Position numbers and translations under genes: made by a program
Notes under the pieces: generated by a model
The model's input: the letters and a program-made list of their open reading frames with translations, nothing else
Database searches by the model: none
Told to the model about the DNA's origin: nothing
Assembly: GCA_050485745.1 (NCBI GenBank)
Contig: JBJHBY010000006.1
Coordinates: 1 to 34,963 of the forward strand
Direction of reading: 5' to 3'
From: JBJHBY01 sp050485745
Lineage (GTDB): Bacteria; Pseudomonadota; Gammaproteobacteria; Pseudomonadales; CAMLJR01
DNA: 34,963 nt
In this document: positions 1-7,249 of the stretch, piece after piece
How the letters are laid out: each line of letters opens with the position of its first letter
How positions within the stretch are numbered: the first letter of the stretch is position 1

Positions 1-159
1 CGCGGTGTGGAGGCGGAAACCGCCATCGTCGCCCTGCGCTCGGTCTCACGGGTCGGCGTTGGCGACCTCGGCGCCAACGCCAGGCGCATCCGCGAGTTCC
101 GCGAGGCCTTCCTCGACGCGGTGTCGCGGGAACCCAGCTTTCAGGGAGCCGCTGAATAG
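1..159 (+). CDS. C-terminal end of an unidentified protein (partial)
   Basis: Frame 1 is open from the first base to a TAG stop at 157-159 and encodes the last 52 residues of a protein whose start lies left of the window. The tail is rich in Arg, Glu and Ala, and the region around residues 29-40 looks like an amphipathic helix (ARRIREFREAF). I do not recognise a family. It lies on the same strand as the TetR gene, 90 bases upstream of it, so the two could be co-transcribed. Codon use (mostly G/C in third positions) looks like real coding sequence, which is the main support. Confidence 0.5.
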   Translation, partial: RGVEAETAIVALRSVSRVGVGDLGANARRIREFREAFLDAVSREPSFQGAAE

Positions 160-249
160 CTCCCCCCGCGCCCTGGCTTTCAGGCTGGCCGCCTCATCGG
201 GGCGAGGCCTGCTACAATCGGCGACCCCGAGCCCCGCAAGCGCACAACC

Positions 250-843
250 ATGCCCAAGATCGTCGATCACGACGCACGTCGCGAGGACATTGCCGAAACC
301 GTTGCCCGACTCATCGCCGAACAGGGGCTGGACTCGGTGACGATCCAGGCCATCGCCCGGGCCTGCGGCTACAGCGCGGGCATGGTGCTGCACTACTTCG
401 AGAACAAGGAAAGCCTGTTGCTGTCTGCTCTGGACTGGTGCGAGGCCCGGCACCAGGCCCGCATCGCGCAGATGGTCGAGGGGCGCAGGGGTCTGGATGC
501 ACTGCTGCAGCGCCTGCTCGCCGCCCTGCCGCTGGACGAGGCGGTAAAAATGGAGTGGACGATCTCGTTACAGTTCTGGAGCCACACCCCCTTCGACGAC
601 AGCATTCGCCGCCACTATGAAAGCGTCAACTGGGCGTCCTTCGGACTCGGCGTCGAGGACCTGCGCCTCGCGATGTCCGCAGGGGAGGTGCCCGGGAACA
701 TCGACCCGGAAGCGGTGATGAAGGGGCTGGTCGCCCTGGTCACCGGGCTTGGGGTATCGGCCGTCTACAACCCCGAGGCCTACCCCCCGGCGCAGCAGCG
801 GCACCTGCTGGAACAGGCACTGCTGCCCCTGCGCCGGGGCTGA
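250..843 (+). CDS. TetR/AcrR-family regulator, BetI-like C-terminal domain
   Basis: A 197-residue DNA-binding repressor. Residues about 8-55 form the TetR helix-turn-helix: RREDIAETVARLIAEQG, then TIQAIARACGYSAGMVLHYF, ending in the typical FENKESLLL. The rest resembles the ligand-binding domain of BetI-type regulators (TetR_C_6 type), and the length is normal for the family. The ATG at 250 has no strong Shine-Dalgarno, but the HTH begins right after it, so the start is secure. It is convergent with the SDR gene (12-base gap). Its target is probably its own promoter or nearby genes; this is inference, and the ligand cannot be told from sequence. Confidence 0.9.
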   Translation: MPKIVDHDARREDIAETVARLIAEQGLDSVTIQAIARACGYSAGMVLHYFENKESLLLSALDWCEARHQARIAQMVEGRRGLDALLQRLLAALPLDEAVKMEWTISLQFWSHTPFDDSIRRHYESVNWASFGLGVEDLRLAMSAGEVPGNIDPEAVMKGLVALVTGLGVSAVYNPEAYPPAQQRHLLEQALLPLRRG

Positions 844-855
844 GGCAAACTCCGG

Positions 856-1605
856 TCAGGCCTGGGTACCGCCGTCGACACGAATATCCTCACCATTGAT
901 GTGGATGCCGTCCTCGGAAGCGAGCATGGCGATCACCCCGGCAACCACCTCAGGCCCCAAGGGGCCACTCAGTGAGCTGATGCGCGTCATCAGGTCCGGG
1001 TCCATCACGCCGGGCATGCTCAGGTTGGTGGACATGCCGGTGAGAATGTCGCCCGGGCAGACACAATTGGCGCGCAGGCCCTGCTTGGCATACTCCACCG
1101 CAATCGAGCGGGTCATCGCCAGCACGCCACCCTTGGAGGCGGAATAGGCGCTGCCCCAGGGCAGGCCCTTCTTCGCGGCGGTGGAGGCGGCGTTGATGAT
1201 GCTGCCCTTGCTCTCCAGCAGGTGCGGGATGACCGCCTTGCAGATCAGGAATGTACCCACCAGATTGACCGCCATGATGCGCTCGAAACCGCTGCGATCC
1301 AGTTCATGGGTGCGATCGAAGCGCAGAATGCCGGCCATGTTGACCAGACTGTCGAGACGACCATAGCGGGCGATGCAGGCCTTGACACAGGCGTTGACCT
1401 GGGCCTCGTCGCTGATGTCCAGGGCATGGGCTTCCGCCTCGCCGCCCGCGCTACGAATGGCGGCCACCACTTCGTCCAGGGCCGCGGCGTTGACGTCGGT
1501 GCAGAACACGCTGTCCCCCTCACTGGCCAGACGCTCCGCCGCGGCGCGGCCGATACCCGATGCGGCCCCGGTAATCAGTGCCACTTTCCCCTTGAATCGC
1601 TGCAT
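856..1605 (-). CDS. SDR-family NAD(P)-dependent oxidoreductase
   Basis: A classical short-chain dehydrogenase/reductase of 249 residues, cytosolic. The Rossmann cofactor loop TGAASGIG is at 12-19, the NMAG variant of the NNAG motif at 89-92, and the catalytic set is Asn114, Ser141, Tyr154 and Lys158 (YSASK). Asp37 at the end of beta-2 suggests a preference for NAD over NADP. The frame stays open upstream to 1779, but the start at 1605 is chosen because GGGAG precedes it and the SDR fold begins there. Substrate unknown; FabG-like and hydroxysteroid- or hydroxyacyl-dehydrogenase roles are all possible. It diverges from the lipoprotein gene across a 188-base gap that holds a perfect inverted repeat. 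Confidence 0.92.
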   Translation of the reverse strand: MQRFKGKVALITGAASGIGRAAAERLASEGDSVFCTDVNAAALDEVVAAIRSAGGEAEAHALDISDEAQVNACVKACIARYGRLDSLVNMAGILRFDRTHELDRSGFERIMAVNLVGTFLICKAVIPHLLESKGSIINAASTAAKKGLPWGSAYSASKGGVLAMTRSIAVEYAKQGLRANCVCPGDILTGMSTNLSMPGVMDPDLMTRISSLSGPLGPEVVAGVIAMLASEDGIHINGEDIRVDGGTQA

Positions 1606-1653
1606 GTTGCGGACTCCCGTCACGTTATTCGAATCGGCCCCAAGAATCCCCCC

Positions 1654-1693
1654 GGGACCCCGGCCGGTCAACCAGGTGCATGGCCGGGGTCCC
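1654..1693. promoter_or_regulatory. perfect 12-bp inverted repeat between divergent SDR and lipoprotein genes
   Basis: GGGACCCCGGCC at 1654-1665 is exactly repeated in inverse orientation at 1682-1693 with a 16-base loop. It lies in the divergent intergenic region, just upstream of a -10-like TACAAT at 1700-1705 reading toward the lipoprotein gene. It could be an operator for a dimeric regulator (possibly the nearby TetR protein) or an RNA hairpin. The symmetry is seen directly; the role is inference. Confidence 0.45.
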
Positions 1694-1793
1694 CATGGGT
1701 ACAATCGGTTGCACCAGTGGCACGAAGACCCGGGGGAACACCCTGCCCGGTCACACGTCCACTGCAACAGAAACGACAAGGGAGTGCAGACCC

Positions 1794-2435
1794 ATGAAAG
1801 CGTTTCACATCCTGTTGATGATGCTGCTGCTCGCCGCCTGTGCGGGCAGCAGCCCCCAGGGGCCCTCCGACCCGGCGCTGCAGGCGCTTCCCGGGCCGCA
1901 CAAGGAGCTCTACCGCCGCGACGGCACAGACTTCAGCAGCTGGCAGCGCCTCCATGTTGCACCACTGGAGATCAGCTACGACCGCCGCTCACGCCGCGAC
2001 CCGCGCTACCCCAGGCCGGAGGACTACCAGCTGGATGAGCGCGAGCTGCGTACCCTGCAGCAGCAACTGGTCAAGGCCCTGGCGGCGACCTGGGGCGAGC
2101 AGCCCGGGTGGCAACTGGTCGATGAACCCGACGGGCAGAGCCTGACCCCGCAAGTCCACCTCAGGGACTTCTACCTCTACGCGCCACTCAAGGATGACTA
2201 CCCCGGTTCATCACGCACCCTGACCCGGGAGAGTTCCCGCTTTCTGCTGGACGCCCGGCTGCTGGCCCCGGACGGCAGCATCCTGCTGGAAAGTCGTGAC
2301 CGCCGTGTCACCGGCGAACGCGGCAGTGGTCCCCTGACCCTGCGCACCTTCAGCAGCGTGGTCTACTGGCAGCAGGCCTACCAGGAGCTCCGGCGCTGGG
2401 CTCTGCAACTGCGCCCCCTGCTGGCGGAGCAATAA
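1794..2435 (+). CDS. putative outer-membrane lipoprotein, DUF3313-like
   Basis: A 213-residue secreted protein. Residues 1-15 form a lipoprotein signal (MKAFHILLMMLLLAA) with lipobox LLAA-Cys16, so it should be lipidated; position +2 is Ala, which fits sorting to the outer membrane. The mature part begins with a low-complexity stretch, then a module resembling DUF3313 lipoproteins: a 'DFSSW..LHVAPLEI' strand, a predicted helix 'DERELRTLQQQLVKAL', and a 'VHLRDFYLYAP' strand. The function of that family is unknown. The ATG at 1794 is chosen over an upstream in-frame ATG at 1680 because it starts the signal peptide and follows AAGGGAG. The family assignment is tentative; lipoprotein status is secure. 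Confidence 0.8.
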   Translation: MKAFHILLMMLLLAACAGSSPQGPSDPALQALPGPHKELYRRDGTDFSSWQRLHVAPLEISYDRRSRRDPRYPRPEDYQLDERELRTLQQQLVKALAATWGEQPGWQLVDEPDGQSLTPQVHLRDFYLYAPLKDDYPGSSRTLTRESSRFLLDARLLAPDGSILLESRDRRVTGERGSGPLTLRTFSSVVYWQQAYQELRRWALQLRPLLAEQ

Positions 2436-2565
2436 GCACCGCCACTGGCCGCATTTGTTAGCGGGTCTGACAGCTTTGGCCATTGCGGCGGGCGGCGCTT
2501 GGGGTACCATTTCCCGTCGCCGCCGGCCCCGCCGCCGCTGATTCCATCCACGTGAGGAGGTTCGA

Positions 2566-3759
2566 GTGGACGCACTGGAACAATTTCGTCTCGAGACCCG
2601 CGAGTGGCTCGAAGCCAACTGCCCACCGTCCCAACGCCAGCCGGTGGTCAAGGAAGAACAGGTCTGGGGCGCCCATGGCGGCCAGTTTCCCAGTGAGGAT
2701 GCACGTCTGTGGTTCGAGCGCATGCGCGATCGCGGCTGGACCGTGCCGGACTGGCCGAAGGAATACGGCGGCGGCGGCCTCAGCCCCCAGGAAACCAAAA
2801 TCCTCAAGGACGAGATGAAGCGCCTCAATTGCCGCGCGCCGCTGTATGACCTCGGCATCTGGATGCTCGGCCCGGCCCTGCTGGAGTGCGGCTCTGAAGA
2901 GCAGAAGCGCCTGCACCTGCCGCGCATCGCCCGCGGCGAGACGCGCTGGTGTCAGGGTTACTCCGAGCCGGGTGCCGGCTCCGACCTGGCCAGCCTGCAA
3001 TGCCGCGCTGAAGACAAGGGCGACCACTTCCTGATCAACGGCAGCAAGATCTGGACAACCAACGCCGACAAGGCCAACTGGATCTTCTGCCTGGTGCGCA
3101 CCGACCCGAACGCACCGGCGAAGCAGGCCGGCATCAGCTTTCTGCTGATCGACATGACCTCCCCCGGCATCTCCGTGACTCCGATCGAACTGATCAGCGG
3201 TGAGTCCGAGTTTTGCCAGACCTTCTTCGACAACGTCAAGGTGCCGAAAGAGAACCTGGTCGGCGGCCTCAACCAGGGCTGGGCCGTGGCCAAGGCGCTG
3301 CTCAAATACGAACGCAAGCTGATGAGCGAAATCGGCGAGGGCACCACCGGGCCAAGCTTCGGCCCGGTGCAGGCCGCACGCGACTACGTGGGCGTCAACG
3401 CCGACGGCAAGGTGCGCGATGCCGCCCTGCGCGACCAGCTGGTACGCAACGAAATGAACTTCCGTGCGGTCGGCCTGACCCACTTCCGCATCTTCGAGGA
3501 GCGCATCAACAACGCCTCGGACCCGAACCTGCCGCTGATCATGAAGTACATCGGCACCGAGGAGGAAAAGCGCAAGCAGGAGTTGCTGCTCGCCCTGCTG
3601 GGCATGCGCGCCCTGGGTTGGGAAGGGGACGACTTCAGCCATGACGAATTGCTGACCCTGCGCGGCTGGGCCATGTCCAAGACCCTCAGCATTGCGGGCG
3701 GCACCTCCGAGGTGCAGCTCAACATTATCGCCAAGCGCGTGCTTGGCCTGCCCGACTGA
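2566..3759 (+). CDS. acyl-CoA dehydrogenase, catalytic (alpha) subunit of a heteromeric pair
   Basis: A 397-residue FAD enzyme that introduces a trans-2 double bond into an acyl-CoA. N-terminal helical domain (1-125) with WPKEYGGGG at 63-71, beta domain with YSEPGAGSD (132-140) and KIWTTNA (161-167), then the C-terminal helical domain. The terminal motif reads AGGTSEVQ, so the MCAD-type glutamate is absent there; Glu249 in YER instead occupies the helix-G position used by isovaleryl-CoA dehydrogenase and by FadE26/ChsE4 of the steroid-type heteromeric enzymes. The start is GTG at 2566 with GAGGAGG just upstream. The next gene, 30 bases downstream, is the matching non-catalytic subunit. The substrate is inferred to be bulky or branched, not proven. 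Confidence 0.9.
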   Translation: MDALEQFRLETREWLEANCPPSQRQPVVKEEQVWGAHGGQFPSEDARLWFERMRDRGWTVPDWPKEYGGGGLSPQETKILKDEMKRLNCRAPLYDLGIWMLGPALLECGSEEQKRLHLPRIARGETRWCQGYSEPGAGSDLASLQCRAEDKGDHFLINGSKIWTTNADKANWIFCLVRTDPNAPAKQAGISFLLIDMTSPGISVTPIELISGESEFCQTFFDNVKVPKENLVGGLNQGWAVAKALLKYERKLMSEIGEGTTGPSFGPVQAARDYVGVNADGKVRDAALRDQLVRNEMNFRAVGLTHFRIFEERINNASDPNLPLIMKYIGTEEEKRKQELLLALLGMRALGWEGDDFSHDELLTLRGWAMSKTLSIAGGTSEVQLNIIAKRVLGLPD

Positions 3760-3789
3760 CGCCGGCCGCACGACGGGAGACTGATACAG

Positions 3790-4929
3790 ATGGCACTGGT
3801 ACTGAACGAAGAACAACGCCTGCTCAAGGACACCGCCCGGGAATTCCTGCAGGAAAACGCCCCGGTGGCGGCGCTGCGCACGCTGCGCGATGCCCGCGAC
3901 GAGACTGGCTATGATCGCGCCCTGTGGCAACAGATGGCCGAGCTCGGCTGGGCTGGCATCACCCTGCCCGAAGCCTATGGCGGCCTCGAGTTCGGCTGCA
4001 TGGGCCTGGGCGCCGTGGTCGAGGAAACCGGCCGCACCCTGACCGCCTCACCCCTGTTCGCAACCGTGGTACTCGGCGCCACCGCCGTGGAACTGGCGGG
4101 TAACGATACCCAGAAGCAGGCCCTGCTGCCCGCGGTGATCGGCGGCGAACTGACTCTGGCCCTGGCCCTGGACGAGGGCCATCACCACGCCCCCGCGGAT
4201 GTCACCCTGAGCGCGCGCGCCGAGGGCAATGGCTATGTTCTCAATGGCCGCAAGGCCTTTGTTATCGACGGCCACGCTGCGGATCGCATCGTGGTGGTGG
4301 CGCGCAGCAGTGGCAAGCCCGGTGAAACCGACGGCCTGAGCCTGTTCCTGGTCGACGGCCAGGCTGCGGGGTTACAGCGCAAGCGCCTGATCATGGCCGA
4401 CAGCCGCGGCTATGCCCACCTGCAGTTCGACAATGTCCGTGTGGACGCGGACGCCCTGCTGGGCGAAGCGGGCAAGGCCTGGCCGGTACTGGACAAGGTC
4501 CTCGACCGCGGCCGTATCCTGCTGGCGGCGGAGATGCTCGGCGGCGCCCTCGAGGCTTTCGAGCGCACCGTGGCCTACCTCAAGGAACGCGAACAGTTCG
4601 GCGCAAAAATCGGCTCGTTCCAGGCCCTGAAACACCGCGCGGCGCATATGTATACAGAGCTGGAGATGAGCAAGTCGGTCCTGCTCGACGCGCTCTCCGC
4701 CATCGACGACGGCCGCGCCGACCTCGGTGCCCTGGCCAGCCTGGCCAAGGCGCGCATGAACGACGTTTATCAGCTGGTGAGCAACGAGGCGGTACAGATG
4801 CACGGCGGCATCGGCGCCACCGACGAGCTGGAAATCGGCTTCTTCCTCAAACGCGCCCGGGTCGCCATGCAGCTGCTGGGCGATGCCGGCTTTCATCGTG
4901 ATCGTTACGCCACGCTGAGTGGGTATTGA
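3790..4929 (+). CDS. acyl-CoA dehydrogenase, FAD-binding (beta) partner subunit
   Basis: A 379-residue acyl-CoA dehydrogenase homologue. It has the N-terminal helical domain with LPEAYGGL, a shortened beta domain and a C-terminal helical domain with EREQFGAKIGSFQALKH and QMHGGIGATDE, the regions that bind FAD across the dimer interface. There is no catalytic glutamate at either usual place: helix G reads LDRGR and the C-terminus lacks an EGT motif. This is the pattern of the second subunit of alpha2beta2 enzymes such as FadE27/ChsE5, so it most likely works with the preceding gene. GGGAG lies upstream of the ATG. The operon appears to end at the repeat-rich convergent region after 4930. Confidence 0.88.
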   Translation: MALVLNEEQRLLKDTAREFLQENAPVAALRTLRDARDETGYDRALWQQMAELGWAGITLPEAYGGLEFGCMGLGAVVEETGRTLTASPLFATVVLGATAVELAGNDTQKQALLPAVIGGELTLALALDEGHHHAPADVTLSARAEGNGYVLNGRKAFVIDGHAADRIVVVARSSGKPGETDGLSLFLVDGQAAGLQRKRLIMADSRGYAHLQFDNVRVDADALLGEAGKAWPVLDKVLDRGRILLAAEMLGGALEAFERTVAYLKEREQFGAKIGSFQALKHRAAHMYTELEMSKSVLLDALSAIDDGRADLGALASLAKARMNDVYQLVSNEAVQMHGGIGATDELEIGFFLKRARVAMQLLGDAGFHRDRYATLSGY

Positions 4930-4932
4930 GAG

Positions 4933-5150
4933 GAGACAGGAGACGCGAAAGTCGGTGGAAAAGGCTGCGCCGTTTTCCACCCTACTCTCGAGATCAGCTC
5001 CAGGGTTGCCGCACGCCGGCGCCCCCCGTCTTCGACGGAGCGGTAGGGTGGAAAACGGCGCAGCCTTTTCCACCAGATGACGCCCCTGCGCCTCCCGCTT
5101 TGCGTCTGACGTCTGACGTCCGACGTTTTGCGTCTCGCCTCTAGCGTCTC
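4933..5150. repeat. facing GCGTCTN heptamer arms around a REP-like palindrome pair
   Basis: The gap between convergent genes (4930-5165) is filled by repeats. A short left arm (4933-4953) has about three heptamers reading GAGACGC-like. A right arm (5088-5150) has about nine heptamers of the complementary type (GCGTCTG, ACGTCTG, GCGTCTC and variants). Between them lie two 26-bp palindromes of opposite orientation: 4955-4980 and 5048-5073, each GTGGAAAA...TTTTCCAC around a GGCTGCGCC core. The arrangement could fold into a large hairpin and may serve as a bidirectional terminator for the acyl-CoA dehydrogenase operon and the LLM gene. The same heptamers recur at 11568-11720 and 22303-22457. Confidence 0.75.
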
Positions 5151-5165
5151 CGCCCCCCCTCGCCC

Positions 5166-6146
5166 CTAACACCGCCCCAACACCCTCTCCACAAACAACC
5201 GCAGGCTGGCCCAGGCGCGGTCGACCGGCACGCCGCCGACCAGCGGGTGCAGCAAGGGGGCGTAGCCGCCGCCGGAGTCGCGGATGCGGGCGAGGCATTC
5301 GTCCGGGGTGATGATCTCGTAGCGTCCCTCGGCGCGCAGTTGTTCGATGGAACCCACCTTCGCCTCCAGCGGTCGAGTGTAGCCGGGGGTGGTCCAGCTG
5401 CTGTACTCCTGTACTTCCGCGAGGAAGTGCGGCCCGATCTCCGGCCAGGCGGCTTCGGGGTCCTCGTCGATGAACAGCACGGACCAGCCCTCCCCCGGGG
5501 TCTTCACCACCCCCTGATGGCCGTGCCGGGCGCACTCCTCGTGGTAGAAGGCTTCCAGCTCCGGGGCCGGTGCCGGCGGGTAGAACGGCAGGCCGTAACG
5601 GGCCGCACGCCGTGCCGCCATGCGCGTGAAACCGCCGATGTAGAACAGCGGGTGTGGCCGCGTATACGGCCGCGGGGTCACGCGGATGGTCTGGCCGCGG
5701 TATTCGAAGGGCTCACCGCTCCAGGCCTGGCGCAGGGTCTCGATGAGGAAGTCGAGGTTGGCGCCGCGGTTCTGCCAGTCCTTGTCCATCGCGTGGTACT
5801 CGATCTCGCGATAGCCGAGGCCGGCGATGAAATGAAAGCGCCCGCGACTGGCCAGATCGAGGATGGCCACTTCCTCAGCCAGACGCACCGGGTCGTACAG
5901 CGTCGCCAGCAGCGCCATCACGCCGATCTGTGCCTGCTGCGTACGCGCCACCAGCATACCCGCCATCACCAGGGGGGCGGGCATCCAGCCGGTGTTGCTG
6001 CAGTGGTGCTCTTCAACGTTGATGTTGGAGAAGCCGCTGGCATCGGCGTAGGCCGCCATATCCAGGGCGGCCTGGTAGCGCGCCGCCTCGAGTTCGGGGT
6101 CGTCGCTGCAGCCGGTCATGTTGAGGCGCAGGGTGCAGGTGGTCAT
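5166..6146 (-). CDS. LLM-class (bacterial luciferase-like) flavin-dependent oxidoreductase
   Basis: A 326-residue TIM-barrel protein of the luciferase-like monooxygenase superfamily, which uses reduced FMN or F420. The hallmark EEHH at 45-48 follows beta-2 (NINVEEHH). Other family features are 'TLYDPVRLAEEVAILDLASRGRFHFIAGLG' (interrupted here for reading: TLYDPVRLAEE, then LASRGR and GLG) and the GGFTRMAARRAAR phosphate-binding segment near 205-217. It is encoded alone, convergent with the acyl-CoA dehydrogenase pair. Its upstream region is occupied by a MITE-like element starting about 55 bases before the ATG. Substrate and cofactor cannot be assigned; a monooxygenase on a hydrocarbon or ketone is possible. 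Confidence 0.88.
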   Translation of the reverse strand: MTTCTLRLNMTGCSDDPELEAARYQAALDMAAYADASGFSNINVEEHHCSNTGWMPAPLVMAGMLVARTQQAQIGVMALLATLYDPVRLAEEVAILDLASRGRFHFIAGLGYREIEYHAMDKDWQNRGANLDFLIETLRQAWSGEPFEYRGQTIRVTPRPYTRPHPLFYIGGFTRMAARRAARYGLPFYPPAPAPELEAFYHEECARHGHQGVVKTPGEGWSVLFIDEDPEAAWPEIGPHFLAEVQEYSSWTTPGYTRPLEAKVGSIEQLRAEGRYEIITPDECLARIRDSGGGYAPLLHPLVGGVPVDRAWASLRLFVERVLGRC

Positions 6147-6198
6147 GGCGGGTCTCCGGGAGGGACCGCTCCAGGGGAACGGCCGGAATGGATTGGCT

Positions 6199-6432
6199 GG
6201 CTCGGATATCTCACCGTTGCCCTGGGGTTCATAGTGGCGGTTTCGTGCGTTTTGGTGGACAAGGCTGCGCCGTTGTCCACCCTACGCTAAATGCTTGTAG
6301 GGTGGGTGGGTCACGAGTAGGGTGGACAATGGCGCAGCCTTGTCCACCACGCCGTTATGCCGTTATTGCCGCCACGCCACCACGACCTCGAAAGCTCTCT
6401 GATCTCCGAATCACCAGGATTATACAGGCTGG
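6199..6432 (+). mobile_element. MITE-like element, copy A (with REP-like palindrome pair)
   Basis: The 322-base gap 6147-6468 contains no gene. It holds a copy of a roughly 230-bp repeat also found inverted at 17784-18009. The left end (6201-6216, CTCGGATATCTCACCG) matches the other copy's terminal repeat at 15 of 16 bases; the right end (about 6412-6430) is decayed. Inside are GGGTTCAT-GTGGCGGT, two facing 26-bp palindromes (6255-6280 and 6322-6347, GTGGACAA...TTGTCCAC), and the shared segment CGAAAGCTC-CTGATCTCCGAATC near 6389-6412. No transposase is encoded, so mobilisation in trans is inferred. Confidence 0.65.
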
Positions 6433-6468
6433 TGGTCCTGCGGCAGGCACCCGGCAGGGCTGCCCGGC

Positions 6469-7131
6469 TCAGTCGGTTGAACCATCCGGCTCCGGACGCA
6501 AGATGCCGCGCAGGACCACATCGAGGTGGTAATCCATCATCTTCTCGAGGTCCAGGGGTTGCAGGCGCCCGAACAGCGCCTGCCACAACAGCCCCATGAT
6601 CGGGCCGCTGGTAAAAATCTGCGGAAACTCCTCCAGGCCAGCATCGCGGAACTCGCCACTGTCGATACCGCGACGGATCACATCGCGCAGGATCGACAGG
6701 GTCAGGCAGATCACTTCCGAGTAATAGAAGTCCACCAGCTCCGGAAAGCGCGCTCCCTCCGCCACCATCAGCGGAATCAGATAGCGCGCATCCGTCTGCA
6801 GGAACTCCCGGCCAAAGGAGGCCACCACTTCGCGCAGCACGCGCTCGGCACTGCCCTCCGCCACCCGCACCTGAGCCTCGAGGCGCTGCAACTGGGACAC
6901 GATGACCCGGCGCACTACCGCCTTGAACAACTCCTCCTTGCCGGGGAAATACAGATAGATGGTGCCCTTGGTGATGCCGGCGCGGGTCGCTACGTCGGCA
7001 AGCCGGGTGCCCTGGTAACCGGAGGCGATGAACTGCTGCAGTGCCGCATCGATGATCTCGGCGGGCCGTGCCTCCTTGCGGCGGCGGTTGCGGAGTTTCG
7101 GATTGAGCTTGAGCGTTGGCTTATCGGACAT
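6469..7131 (-). CDS. TetR/AcrR-family repressor, probable regulator of the divergent RND pump
   Basis: A 220-residue TetR-type repressor. A basic N-terminus (NRRRKEAR) precedes the HTH at about 22-66: AEIIDAALQQFIASGYQGT, then DVATRAGITKGTIYLYFPGKEELF, a textbook TetR motif. The C-terminal effector domain resembles AcrR-like members. The ATG at 7131 is chosen because it immediately precedes the conserved part; the longer frame to 7263 would overlap the divergent promoter and the pump gene. Divergent transcription from a periplasmic adaptor and RND permease strongly suggests it represses the pump and is released by a pump substrate; that link is inference from context. Confidence 0.9.
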   Translation of the reverse strand: MSDKPTLKLNPKLRNRRRKEARPAEIIDAALQQFIASGYQGTRLADVATRAGITKGTIYLYFPGKEELFKAVVRRVIVSQLQRLEAQVRVAEGSAERVLREVVASFGREFLQTDARYLIPLMVAEGARFPELVDFYYSEVICLTLSILRDVIRRGIDSGEFRDAGLEEFPQIFTSGPIMGLLWQALFGRLQPLDLEKMMDYHLDVVLRGILRPEPDGSTD

Positions 7132-7222
7132 GGGCAGCGGTGAAGCCTCAGCGGGCGCGGGCAGCGGGCGCGGCTGCGCCGCTTGCCTGCATCGGCGCCG
7201 CAGCATATCATCGCGGGCAGTT

Positions 7223-7245
7223 ACTGACCAGCAGGTTATTAAAAC
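7223..7245. promoter_or_regulatory. candidate TetR operator in the divergent pump/repressor region
   Basis: Within the 118-base divergent gap, ACCAGCAGGT (near 7227-7236) is an imperfect palindrome (8 of 10 bases symmetrical) lying directly before the AT-rich TTATTAAAA that precedes the adaptor ATG at 7250. Position and symmetry fit a TetR-dimer site, but it rests on one sequence only. Confidence 0.25.
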
Positions 7246-7249
7246 CCAG

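Noticed and set aside
2436..2565. GC-rich inverted stretches before the acyl-CoA dehydrogenase GTG
   Set aside because: Matches are mostly simple GCC/GGC runs, expected by chance at this base composition.
2458..3930. Minus-strand open frame of 490 codons across the first acyl-CoA dehydrogenase
   Set aside because: It covers one gene and enters the next; no recognisable protein, so it is a composition artefact.
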